Positions 1-6,732 are shown, numbered from the stretch's first letter. The stretch is 8,582 nucleotides of DNA from Actinomycetota bacterium (GCA_005883885.1 VAYF01000174.1:1-8582); one strand, 5' to 3'. Numbers and translations: made by a program. The notes: generated by a model not told the origin, from the sequence alone.

Positions 1-96
1 GATCATCTCCTCGAGGAGGCGCTGGGTCGACCCCAGCACGTCCTCGTCGCGATCGGTCGCGATGACGATGGCCCCCCGGGCGGCACGCACCCGCAC
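1..96 (-). CDS. aroH: Chorismate mutase, AroH type (5' part only, cut by window edge)
   Basis: Only the first 32 codons are inside the window. The translation begins VRVRAARGAIVIATDRDE and continues with a helix ending LLEEM. This matches the start of monofunctional AroH chorismate mutases, which convert chorismate to prephenate for Phe/Tyr synthesis; the Bacillus enzyme starts MMIRGIRGATTV, and its active-site Arg7 aligns with R7 here. The GTG start is favoured because an AAAGGA Shine-Dalgarno-like stretch lies 6 bases upstream; a second in-frame GTG follows two codons later. The family's RGATT signature reads RGAIV here, which is a deviation. The gene follows rluB after a 65-base gap that contains a small CGCC/GGCG stem but no clear terminator. 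The family call rests on a short fragment, so it is good but not certain. Confidence 0.78.
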   Translation of the reverse strand, partial: MRVRAARGAIVIATDRDEDVLGSTQRLLEEMI

Positions 97-161
97 GCGC
101 GATCCTTTCTCATCTCGAAGGAGGTCGATGACCCGGGCATCCTGCGCCCGAGGGCGTCAGG

Positions 162-944
162 CTACATGCCGGGGGCTGGCGGCCGAGGACCGTCATCGAC
201 GGCTCGCGCGGCGCGGCGCTTCCCCTCGGCCGCGGCTCGCTGGAGCTCGAGCAGCTCCTCCGCCGTGAGCTCGCGACGCTCGCCCGGCTTCAGTCGACCG
301 AGGCGGATCGGGCCGATGCGGACCCGGACCAACCGGGTGACCGGGAGTCCGACCGCAGCCAACAGCCGTCGCACCTCCCGCTTCCGTCCTTCGGTCATCA
401 CGACGGCGACCTGACCGCGGCCGTGACGGGCGTCGACGAGCCGGACGGACCTCGCACGGGCGGGGCCGTCGTCGAGCATCACTCCCGCACGGGCGCTGGC
501 GAGGAGCTTCGGCGTCGGCGTGGCGGCAACCTCCGCCAGGTACTCCTTCTCGACCCCGTAGCGCGGGTGGGAAAGGTGGTTCGCCAGCTCTCCGTCGTTG
601 GTCAGGAGGAGCAGCCCCTCCGAATCCCGGTCGAGACGCCCCACGGGGAACACACGAGGCCCGTCCTTCGGGAGGAACGGGCGGATGTCCGCGCGGCCGC
701 GCTGGTCACGCATCGTGGTCAGCACGCCGGAAGGCTTGTTGAGGACCAGGTACCGCGCTTCGGGGTCCAGGTTGATCCGCGTGCCCGCCAGGGTGACCTC
801 GTCGCGGGTCCCGTCCACCTTGTCTCCGAGCGTCGCGATCCGCCCGTTCACCCGGACCTTGCCCTGCGCGATGAGCTCCTCGCTGCTGCGGCGCGAGCCG
901 TATCCGGCGCGCGCGAGCGCACGCTGGAGACGCTCCTCGACCAT
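162..944 (-). CDS. rluB: 23S rRNA pseudouridine synthase, RluB/RsuA family
   Basis: A 260-residue protein that isomerises a uridine in ribosomal RNA to pseudouridine; the RluB branch acts on the 23S peptidyl-transferase region, and assignment to RluB rather than RsuA/RluE/RluF is inferred from neighbours and length. Residues 3-60 form the S4 RNA-binding domain (LQRALARAGYGSRR, VRVNG). The catalytic domain follows, with NKPSG at 69-73, the signature VGRLDRDSEGLLLLTNDGEL at 101-120 carrying the presumed catalytic Asp105, and the late motif EGRKREVRRLL at 185-195. The last 25 residues are a basic, proline-rich tail. The ATG start overlaps the scpB stop by one base (TGATG), so translation is probably coupled. 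scpA-scpB-rluB is a very common bacterial order. Confidence 0.93.
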   Translation of the reverse strand: MVEERLQRALARAGYGSRRSSEELIAQGKVRVNGRIATLGDKVDGTRDEVTLAGTRINLDPEARYLVLNKPSGVLTTMRDQRGRADIRPFLPKDGPRVFPVGRLDRDSEGLLLLTNDGELANHLSHPRYGVEKEYLAEVAATPTPKLLASARAGVMLDDGPARARSVRLVDARHGRGQVAVVMTEGRKREVRRLLAAVGLPVTRLVRVRIGPIRLGRLKPGERRELTAEELLELQRAAAEGKRRAARAVDDGPRPPAPGM

Positions 945-1576
945 CAGCCGTCGCCGGGCTCGGCGGATGGCTCAACCTCGGCGTGGCCGTCGTCAGCCTC
1001 TTCGCCGCGGACGGCGAGGTCCGCCGCGTCGTCGAGGTCGGCCGCGCCTCCGCTCAGGAGCGGCGCCAACGACGGTAGTGCCGCGAGCGACGGGAGGCCC
1101 AGCCGCTCGAGGAACTGCGGTGTCGTCCCGTAGAGCAGCGGCCGGCCAGGGCCTTCGTCTCGGCCCGCCTCTTCGATCAAGCCGCGGTCGGTCAACGCTC
1201 GGAGCACGCCGTCCGAGTCGACGCCGCGGATCGAGCTGACCTGATGACGGGTGACGGGTTGCTTGTACGCCACGATCGCCAGGGTCTCCAGGGATGCCTT
1301 GGTGAGGCGCGCCTGACGCGAGGACAGGATGAACCGCTCGACCGACGCCTGGGCATCCGGGTGGGTGAACAGGCGCCAGCCGCCCGCCACGTTCCGCAAC
1401 ACCAGCCCCGATCCCCGCTCCTCGAGGCCCCTCGCCAACCGGTCGCACAACTGGTCCGCCGCTTTGCGGTCCAGGTCGAGGGCCTGCGCGATGACCGAAG
1501 AGGTCAGCGGCTCGTCGGACACGAAGAGCAAAGCCTCCAGTGCCCGCGTATCGTGCGTCTTCACGTCATCCGTCAC
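944..1576 (-). CDS. scpB: Segregation and condensation protein B
   Basis: ScpB binds the kleisin ScpA as a dimer and with SMC forms the bacterial condensin that organises and segregates the chromosome. The product is 210 residues. Two winged-helix domains are recognisable: residues 11-75 (ALEALLFVSDEPLT) and about 88-165, with the family hallmark LETLAIVAYKQPVTR at 96-110, then IRGVDSDGVLRALTDRGLI and GRPLLYGTTPQFLERLGL. Residues 166-210 form an acidic, probably disordered tail. The reading frame is open upstream to an earlier possible start at 1690, but I chose GTG at 1576 because the protein family starts here, a GTGAGG Shine-Dalgarno sits 5 bases upstream, and it leaves only 7 bases after the scpA stop instead of a 100-base overlap. 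Confidence 0.94.
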   Translation of the reverse strand: MTDDVKTHDTRALEALLFVSDEPLTSSVIAQALDLDRKAADQLCDRLARGLEERGSGLVLRNVAGGWRLFTHPDAQASVERFILSSRQARLTKASLETLAIVAYKQPVTRHQVSSIRGVDSDGVLRALTDRGLIEEAGRDEGPGRPLLYGTTPQFLERLGLPSLAALPSLAPLLSGGAADLDDAADLAVRGEEADDGHAEVEPSAEPGDG

Positions 1577-1583
1577 CGTAGCC

Positions 1584-2342
1584 TCACCCCGTCCACTCGA
1601 CCTCGATCTCGCCGAAGGTAGGAGCCTGCTGAAGCTCGACCTTCCCTTCACGGTACAGCTCGAGGATCGCGAGGAAACGGACCACCACATGGATCCGGTC
1701 TTCGCAGTCCGCGACCAGCTCGCGGAACGACGCCTGCCTGCCGTCGAAGGAGGCGAAGCGCTCCTGCACGGCCGTCATCGCCTCCGACACGGTGTAGCGG
1801 ATCGGGGTGACGTGCGACAGGTCGACCGCCGGAGGCGGCCGCAGGATGCGGGCGGCGAGCGGCGCCAGGTCCGCCGCCGTGACCGCCGCGAGGGGGTCCG
1901 GGTAGAGCCGCGAGAACTCCGGCCCGGGTCCCACGTCACGGGCGGAATACCCCGCCTCGTCTTCGAGCCTCCGGGCGAGATCCACCGCGACCTTCCGGAA
2001 CGCTCGAAGCTCCAGGGACCGCGCGTACAGCAGGTCCGGTGAGCCGCCGACGATGTCCTCCTCGTCCGGTTCGACCCGTCTCGGGGTCAGCCGCGCGAGC
2101 TTGAGCTCCAGGAGGACCGCGCAGATGGCGAGGAACCACGTGGCCTCTTCGAGGTTCCAACGCTCGGCGTCCTTCGCATATGCGAGGAACCGGTCCGTCA
2201 CGGTCGCGATCGGTACGTCACAGACGTCGACCTTCTGTTCCAGGACGAGGTCGGCGAGCAACCGGAAGGGCCCGGCGAACCCCGGTACCTCGACGGCGAA
2301 GCCGCCGCCCGTCTCGGTGCGCGCGATCTCGGGCTCGCTCAT
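1584..2342 (-). CDS. scpA: Segregation and condensation protein A (kleisin)
   Basis: ScpA is the kleisin bridging the SMC heads and recruiting the ScpB dimer. The 252-residue product has the ScpA layout: an N-terminal start VEVPGFAGPFRLLADLV (family consensus F.GPLDLLL..I), then helices with VTDRFLAYAK at 48-57 and ATWFLAICAVLLELKLARLTP at roughly 67-87, a variable middle (about 90-165) and a C-terminal winged helix (about 170-252) ending YREGKVELQQ..FGEIEVEW, typical of the family. The ATG start lies 4 bases beyond the trpS stop, and an AAGGA motif spanning the trpS end can serve as its ribosome-binding site. In many actinobacteria a ParA gene precedes scpA; here trpS does. Confidence 0.94.
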   Translation of the reverse strand: MSEPEIARTETGGGFAVEVPGFAGPFRLLADLVLEQKVDVCDVPIATVTDRFLAYAKDAERWNLEEATWFLAICAVLLELKLARLTPRRVEPDEEDIVGGSPDLLYARSLELRAFRKVAVDLARRLEDEAGYSARDVGPGPEFSRLYPDPLAAVTAADLAPLAARILRPPPAVDLSHVTPIRYTVSEAMTAVQERFASFDGRQASFRELVADCEDRIHVVVRFLAILELYREGKVELQQAPTFGEIEVEWTG

Positions 2343-2346
2343 CGGA

Positions 2347-3348
2347 TCATCCTTCGAACCGCATCGCGGCCCGCACCGCCTCGAGCGTCTGGGTCGCGAT
2401 CGGCCGCACCCGCTCGATCCCTGCCGCGAGGACGTCCTTCGCGAGACCCGGCGTGCGTCCGAGCTCGGCCCGGCGCTCGCGGAACCCTTCGAAACGCTCG
2501 ATCAGGTGATCCGCGAGCAGTGACTTGCAATCCACGCACCCGAGCTCGCCCGTTCGGCACGTCGCTTCGACCCGTGCGACGTCATCGGGCGAGAACGTGC
2601 CGTGCAACGCGAAGATCGGGCAGATCTCCGGACGCCCCGGGTCGCCGCGCCGGATCTTCTTCGGGTCGGTCACGAACGAACGGACCCGCGCCCGGATCGT
2701 ATCGGGATCGGCACTCAGCTCGATGGTGTTGTCGAGGGACTTCGACATCTTCCGCCCGTCGGATCCGGGGATCAGCGGTGTCTCCGATAGCAGCGGTTGC
2801 GGCTCGACCAGCACCTCCCCGTACAGCCGGTTGAAGCGTCGGACGATCTCGCGCGAGAGCTCGAGATGCGAGACCTGATCCTCCCCCACCGGCACGACCT
2901 CTCCGTGGACGATCACGATGTCGACGGTCTGCAGGAGCGGATACCCGAGCAAGCCGAAGTTCGCCACATCGCGCTCGGCCATGTCCCGGAGCCGCTCCTT
3001 GTACGTCGGCACACGCTCCAGCCATCCGAGCGGAGTGATCATCCCGAGGAGCAACGCGAGCTCCGCCACCTGCGGGAGCTGCGATTGCCGGTACAGGACC
3101 GACCGTTCGGGATCGATCCCGGCAGCGAGCAGATCCAGCACGAGCCCCTCGACGAACGCGGGCAGCTCGTCGACCCGGTCGTAGTGCGTCGTCAGCATGT
3201 GCCAGTCGGCCACGAAGTAGAAGCACTCGTAGCCCTCGTTCTGCAAGCGGACGGCGTTGCCGACGTTCCCGGCCCAATGTCCGACGTGCAACGGTCCGGT
3301 CGGGCGGAACCCGGTGAGGACGCGGGTTCGTTCGGCGACTGTGCTCAC
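2347..3348 (-). CDS. trpS: Tryptophanyl-tRNA synthetase, with an iron-sulfur-type Cys motif
   Basis: Class Ic aminoacyl-tRNA synthetase that charges tRNA-Trp in the cytoplasm; 333 residues from the chosen start. The HIGH-type signature is PTGPLHVGHWAGN (HVGH at 21-24) and the KMSKS loop is complete at 200-204 (GRKMSKSLDNT). Substrate-pocket blocks such as YFVADWHMLTTHY and GYPLLQTVDIVIV are intact. Cysteines at 243, 264, 271 and 274 form C-x20-C-x6-C-x2-C, resembling the [4Fe-4S] motif known from the Thermotoga maritima TrpRS near the anticodon-binding region; cluster binding here is inferred. The GTG at 3348 (VSTVAERTRVLTG) was chosen because homology begins here. An in-frame GTG at 3408 would add 20 poorly conserved residues. 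Neither start has a good Shine-Dalgarno. Confidence 0.95.
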   Translation of the reverse strand: MSTVAERTRVLTGFRPTGPLHVGHWAGNVGNAVRLQNEGYECFYFVADWHMLTTHYDRVDELPAFVEGLVLDLLAAGIDPERSVLYRQSQLPQVAELALLLGMITPLGWLERVPTYKERLRDMAERDVANFGLLGYPLLQTVDIVIVHGEVVPVGEDQVSHLELSREIVRRFNRLYGEVLVEPQPLLSETPLIPGSDGRKMSKSLDNTIELSADPDTIRARVRSFVTDPKKIRRGDPGRPEICPIFALHGTFSPDDVARVEATCRTGELGCVDCKSLLADHLIERFEGFRERRAELGRTPGLAKDVLAAGIERVRPIATQTLEAVRAAMRFEG

Positions 3349-3358
3349 GATGGGGGCG

Positions 3359-3389
3359 ATGATAGCGCCGGTCCCGGGTGCGCCCGGGA
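3359..3389 (-). other. trpS leader: GC-rich hairpin and possible -10 element
   Basis: The 63-base gap between the upstream membrane-protein gene and trpS holds a perfect 7-bp inverted repeat (tcccggg at 3372-3378, cccggga at 3383-3389, 4-base loop). No T-run follows it on the transcribed strand, so it is not a standard intrinsic terminator. Just after it, on the minus strand, TATCAT (3364-3359) resembles a -10 box ending 10 bases before the chosen GTG start of trpS, with no recognisable -35. A weak internal promoter giving a very short leader, or an RNA structure affecting trpS expression, are both possible. No function is shown by sequence alone. Confidence 0.3.
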
Positions 3390-3411
3390 GCCGACCGTTC
3401 GGAACCACGCT

Positions 3412-4101
3412 TCAGAACTGCAAGAGGAGCTGGCAGTGCACGCCCGTCGCCGAGTCGCACAGGGCGCCGGCCAGGGTCGTCAGGAATCCGACCGCGAGCG
3501 AGCTGAAGACGAAGAGGATCACGAGCACGATGAGCGGGAGGTACCGATCGAAGTTGCGATAGGCCTGCGCCGCATCGGGCGGTAGCGCGAGCGCCAGCAT
3601 CCGCGCTCCGTCGAGCCCCGGGATCGGCAGCAGGTGGAAGACCGTGAGAGACATGCTGGTGTAGCAAAGCGTCAGCATGATCCGGTAGGGCTCCGCGGAC
3701 GGTCCGGAGACGCGCACGGCGAGCCCGGCGGCGACGCCGAGGGCGAGGGTCGCGATCGGCCCCGCGGCCGAAACGATGATCACGTCGCGGACCCTGCGAT
3801 GGAAGCGAGAGGGATCGATCGGGGCAGGCTTCCCGTACGCGGCGGGGATCAGCAGGGCTTGAACGGTCCACAAGACCGCGATCAGACCCGGCAGGACCCC
3901 GCTCCCGAAGGGGTCGAACCACGACGCGGGCTTCCAGGTGAGTCGCCCCCACAGGCGCGGGGTAGCGTCCCCGAGCGACATCGCCGTGCGCGATCGCACG
4001 TACTCCCGCAGAGCCATCCCGACGAGGAGCGACGCGAGCATGTAGACGGCCAGGCGGAACCCCAGCGCGGTGAAGTTGCCGAGCGCGAGCAGGGAGCTCA
4101 C
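3412..4101 (-). CDS. Site-2-protease (M50)-like membrane protein lacking HExxH
   Basis: A 229-residue polytopic membrane protein related to group III (YwhC-like) site-2 proteases, which cut substrates inside the membrane. Hydrophobic segments are seen at about 14-31, 67-90, 107-130, 142-160 and 188-212. Family landmarks are present: LGDATPRLWGRLTWKP, FDPFGSGVLPG, YGKPAPIDPSRF, SAAGPIATL and LLPIPGLDGARM. The zinc-binding HExxH that should precede LGDxTP reads REYVR (R32, E33, R36), so both histidine ligands are replaced; the third ligand, the Asp of LDG (D164), remains, and the usual Asn of NLLPIPPLDG is His156. I infer loss of classical metalloprotease activity. The GTG start overlaps the deoA stop (GTGA) and has a strong GGAGGGAGGAAG ribosome-binding site, the best in the window. 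Its position beside trpS and scpA is common for this family. Confidence 0.85.
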   Translation of the reverse strand: MSSLLALGNFTALGFRLAVYMLASLLVGMALREYVRSRTAMSLGDATPRLWGRLTWKPASWFDPFGSGVLPGLIAVLWTVQALLIPAAYGKPAPIDPSRFHRRVRDVIIVSAAGPIATLALGVAAGLAVRVSGPSAEPYRIMLTLCYTSMSLTVFHLLPIPGLDGARMLALALPPDAAQAYRNFDRYLPLIVLVILFVFSSLAVGFLTTLAGALCDSATGVHCQLLLQF

Positions 4102-5426
4102 CTTCCTCCCTCCGGCGGGAACCAATCGTGGATCAGGGGGGGCGGTTCCACCGGCGCCTCGCCGACCGTCAGCGCCGCGAGGGTCCGGGCGGACGCCTCC
4201 TCGGCGGCTTCCCGGCTCCGAGCGTGGATCTCACCGAGCGGTTCCCTTACATCGATCCGATCCCCGATCTTCGGTCGGAAGACGATACCGACGGCGGGAT
4301 CGATCCGCTCGCCCTTGCGCGCCCGACCCGCGCCGAGCGAGCTGCTCGCCATCCCGATCGCCTCCGCGTCCACGGCTCCCAGGACGCCGGCGCGATCGGC
4401 GAGGAGCGGCGCGACCACGGTCGCACGAGGGAGGATCGATCCTGGGTCCTCGGTCACGCGAGGGTCGCCGCCCTGCGCTTCGATCATCCGGGCGAACCGT
4501 TCGGATGCGGACCCGTCGTCGAGGGCCTTCGCGGCGCGGGCGCTGGCCTCGTCGAAGGGGGCCCCCCTCGCCGCCTCCAGCGCCCGCGCCGCGAACCAGA
4601 TCGAGAGGTCTCGGAGCAAGCCTCTCCGGGCGCCGCGTAGGATCTCGACCGCCTCGATGACGTCGAGCGCGTTCCCGATCGCCTCCCCGAGCGGTTGGGA
4701 CATGTCGGTGATCGCCACGCCGCAGGGTCGACCTGCCCCACGCGCCAGCGCCAGACAGGCTTGCGCCAGGTCCCGTGCGCGCGCCGGCTCCTTCATGAAC
4801 GCGCCCGATCCGGCCTTGACGTCGAGCAGGATCAGATCCGAGGCGACGGCGAGCTTCTTCGACATCACGCTGGCGGCGATCAACGGCACCGACGGGACCG
4901 TCGCCGTGGCGTCGCGGAGGGCGTAGAGCGCCCCGTCGGCCGGGACGAGCCGCGACGACTGTGCGGCGACCGCGCATCCAACCTCCTGCACCTGTCGTTC
5001 GATCCGATCCGGCTCGAGGTCAGTCCGCAGGCCGGGGATCGACTCCAGCTTGTCGAGGGTTCCACCGGTGTGCCCCAGCCCCCGACCGGATAGCTTCGCC
5101 ACCGCCAGACCCAGCGCTGCAGCGAGCGGAGCGAACACGAGCGTCACCCCGTCGGCCACCCCGCCGGTCGAGTGCTTGTCGACGGTCGGCCGTCCCACGT
5201 CACCGAACCTGACGGTGTCGCCCGAGGCGATCATCGCCCTGGTCATCGCGAGCGTCTCGCCGGCGTCCAGCCCGTTCAGCAAGGAGGCCATCAGGAAGGC
5301 GGCGGCCGGGCCGTCGCCGATCTCACCCGCCGCGTACGCGAGCACGAATCGCTCGACCTCGTCCGGAGGGAGGGTTTGGCGTTCGCGCTTCGCTGCGATC
5401 GTTCGTCGTGGATCCCACGTGGTCAC
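4098..5426 (-). CDS. deoA: Pyrimidine-nucleoside / thymidine phosphorylase
   Basis: Cytosolic enzyme that splits thymidine, deoxyuridine or uridine with phosphate into the base and (deoxy)ribose 1-phosphate. The 442 residues are full family length. An N-terminal helical domain (1-65) precedes the phosphate-binding DKHSTGGVADG (83-93) and the family signature SGRGLGHTGGTLDKLESIPG (113-132). Base-binding residues R171 (YALRDATATVPS) and K190 (VMSKK) are present, and a C-terminal alpha/beta domain begins near 335. Lys111 before the signature matches the lysine known in pyrimidine-nucleoside phosphorylases, where E. coli thymidine phosphorylase has Met, so the broader Pdp specificity is plausible (inference). 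The GTG start at 5426 has only a distant AGAGGGG behind it, and an in-frame stop lies a short way upstream. deoB next door completes the pathway. Confidence 0.93.
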   Translation of the reverse strand: MTTWDPRRTIAAKRERQTLPPDEVERFVLAYAAGEIGDGPAAAFLMASLLNGLDAGETLAMTRAMIASGDTVRFGDVGRPTVDKHSTGGVADGVTLVFAPLAAALGLAVAKLSGRGLGHTGGTLDKLESIPGLRTDLEPDRIERQVQEVGCAVAAQSSRLVPADGALYALRDATATVPSVPLIAASVMSKKLAVASDLILLDVKAGSGAFMKEPARARDLAQACLALARGAGRPCGVAITDMSQPLGEAIGNALDVIEAVEILRGARRGLLRDLSIWFAARALEAARGAPFDEASARAAKALDDGSASERFARMIEAQGGDPRVTEDPGSILPRATVVAPLLADRAGVLGAVDAEAIGMASSSLGAGRARKGERIDPAVGIVFRPKIGDRIDVREPLGEIHARSREAAEEASARTLAALTVGEAPVEPPPLIHDWFPPEGGR

Positions 5427-5542
5427 CGGGAGGATCCCCTCTTCCCGAGGCTCTTGGTGAGCTCAGGCTCGACCAGAGGCTCATGCTTCGTCCAAGGAGT
5501 GCACGTGGCGAACCTTCGATCTCGAGGGGAGCAGGCTCTCAC
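5423..5542 (-). CDS. Tentative 39-codon ORF between deoB and deoA
   Basis: I do not recognise this product. A GTG overlaps the deoB stop as GTGA, and the ORF's TGA overlaps the deoA GTG start, also as GTGA, so it fills the gap exactly. It would encode 39 residues, arginine- and proline-rich, with two cysteines at 4 and 14, no membrane segment, and a C-terminal half containing KHEPLVEPELTKSLGKRG. Third-position G+C, counted by hand, is about 80 percent in the second half but near 50 percent in the first. A different frame looks more codon-like in the first half (HVHSLDEA then stop), so a frameshifted remnant of a slightly longer gene is an alternative. No Shine-Dalgarno is visible. It may equally be non-coding spacer. 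Confidence 0.3.
   Translation of the reverse strand: MRACSPRDRRFATCTPWTKHEPLVEPELTKSLGKRGSSR
5448..5538 (-). repeat. Four GAGCCT hexamers in the deoB-deoA gap
   Basis: GAGCCT (minus-strand sense) occurs at 5448-5453, 5465-5470, 5477-5482 and 5533-5538, that is four times in 112 bases with three inside 35 bases. By base composition far less than one copy would be expected. The spacing (12, 17 and 51 bases) is irregular, and a GAGCTC palindrome at 5459-5464 abuts one copy. This could be an operator cluster or chance in a short, biased sequence. Confidence 0.3.
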
Positions 5543-6732
5543 GTTCGGAAGCCGATCCGATCCGCGAACCCTTCCCCGACGAGACCCTCGACCTCGACTC
5601 CGAGGAGCTCAGCGACCGTCTTTCCCACGTCGCCGAACGTCGCTCGGGTTCCGACGTCGTACGGCCCATCGGGCAGCCCCGCCGCGAGCAGCGGCGTTCG
5701 CTCCCGGGAATGGTCGGTGGATGGCGTGGTCGGGTCGCAGCCGTGATCCCCGGTCATCAAGAGGACCCCGTCGTCGACCGCGTCGATCACCTCCGGCAGT
5801 CGCCGGTCGAGAGCCCGGACCGCCGACGCGTAGCCGTCGGGGTCGTTGCGATGACCATACTTGGAGTCGAAATCGACGAGGTTCGAGAACACGAACGCGG
5901 GCCCGGGCTTGCGCAGGAGCTCCACGGTCAGATCCAAGCCCTGGTCGTTCGACTCGGAATAGACCGCGTCCGTGATCCCCTGCCGGTCGAAGATGTCCTG
6001 GATCTTCCCGACCGCGAAGACGGGGACCCCGGCCTCGTTCAGGAGGTCGAGCACGGTCGGCCCCGGTGGCCGAACGCTGAAGTCTCGGCGCTCTGGACGC
6101 CGTTCGAACGCGCCGGGCCGCCCTCGGAACGGACGCGCGATCACGCGTCCGACGTTGTGCTCACCGGTCAGGAGCCCACGCGCCACCCTGCACCACGCAT
6201 ACAGCTGCTCGAGCGGGACGACATCCGTGTGCGTGGCGATCTGGAACACCGAGTCTCCGCTCGTGTAGACGATGGGGAACCCCGTCCGAAGATGCTCCTC
6301 GCCGAGCTCCCGGATGATCTCGGTACCGGAGGCGGGGACGTTGCCGAGGATCGGCCGTGCGATCGCTCGTTCGAACGGTTGGATGATCTCCCCGGGGAAC
6401 CCATCGGGATACACGGGGAACGGGCGCTCGAGCCGGATCCCCATCATCTCCCAGTGTCCCGTGGTCGTGTCCTTGCCGGCGGAGATCTCGGTCGCCCGCC
6501 CGTGCGCCGTGCCGGGCTCCGCGCGCGGAACCACGCCCTGGATGTCGGTGAGGAAGCCGAGGCCGAGCGACTCGAGGTTGGGAAGGTCCAGACCACCGAC
6601 CTGGCGTGAGGTATTCCCCAACGTGTCCGAACCGACGTCGCCGTAGGCCGCGGCGTCAGGTGCGTCGCCGACCCCCCACGAGTCGCAGACCAGCAAGCAC
6701 ACGCGCCGAACCCTCGGAGCGGAGGTCATCAT
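5539..6732 (-). CDS. deoB: Phosphopentomutase
   Basis: Alkaline-phosphatase-superfamily enzyme that interconverts ribose or 2-deoxyribose 1-phosphate and the 5-phosphate, feeding the sugar released by the neighbouring phosphorylase into central metabolism. The 397 residues are normal family length. The metal-site Asp17 lies in LLVCDSWGVGDAPDA. The phosphorylated nucleophile, Thr85 of the Bacillus cereus enzyme, corresponds to Thr89 in SAGKDTTTGHWEMMG. Further metal or substrate motifs are YTSGDSVFQIATH (156-168), NLVDFDSKYGHRNDP (284-298), TGDHGCDP (327-334) and STDHSRERTPLLA (338-350). Two adjacent ATG codons can start it: 6732 overlaps the upstream stop as ATGA, and 6729 as TGATG; I took the first. 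The frame stays open further upstream, but that stretch overlaps the zinc-finger gene and has no homology. Confidence 0.96.
   Translation of the reverse strand: MMTSAPRVRRVCLLVCDSWGVGDAPDAAAYGDVGSDTLGNTSRQVGGLDLPNLESLGLGFLTDIQGVVPRAEPGTAHGRATEISAGKDTTTGHWEMMGIRLERPFPVYPDGFPGEIIQPFERAIARPILGNVPASGTEIIRELGEEHLRTGFPIVYTSGDSVFQIATHTDVVPLEQLYAWCRVARGLLTGEHNVGRVIARPFRGRPGAFERRPERRDFSVRPPGPTVLDLLNEAGVPVFAVGKIQDIFDRQGITDAVYSESNDQGLDLTVELLRKPGPAFVFSNLVDFDSKYGHRNDPDGYASAVRALDRRLPEVIDAVDDGVLLMTGDHGCDPTTPSTDHSRERTPLLAAGLPDGPYDVGTRATFGDVGKTVAELLGVEVEGLVGEGFADRIGFRT

Noticed and set aside
121..160. CGCC/GGCG stem between rluB and aroH as a terminator
   Set aside because: The stem is only 4 bp with a tetraloop, with no T-run, and the next gene begins within 65 bases.
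3372..3389. CCCGGG-based hairpin as an intrinsic terminator after the M50-like gene
   Set aside because: No run of T follows on the transcribed strand and trpS starts at once, so a terminator is not supported.
2582..3952. A 456-codon minus-strand frame overlapping trpS and the M50-like gene
   Set aside because: It is an out-of-frame shadow, extremely Arg/Ala-rich, and passes through the intact motifs of two recognised genes in the wrong frame.
3634..4926. A 430-codon open frame on the plus strand opposite deoA and the M50-like gene
   Set aside because: It crosses two genes with clear family motifs and encodes low-complexity Arg/Ser/Pro-rich sequence without a domain.
5481..5669. A 62-codon minus-strand frame running out of the deoB 3' end into the gap
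   Set aside because: Most of it is a shadow of deoB. Only its last 18 codons look coding-like, and I mention those under the small ORF instead of calling a gene.
5710..6609. A 299-codon open frame on the plus strand opposite deoB
   Set aside because: It is a mirror of the deoB codon pattern, and all phosphopentomutase motifs are on the other strand.
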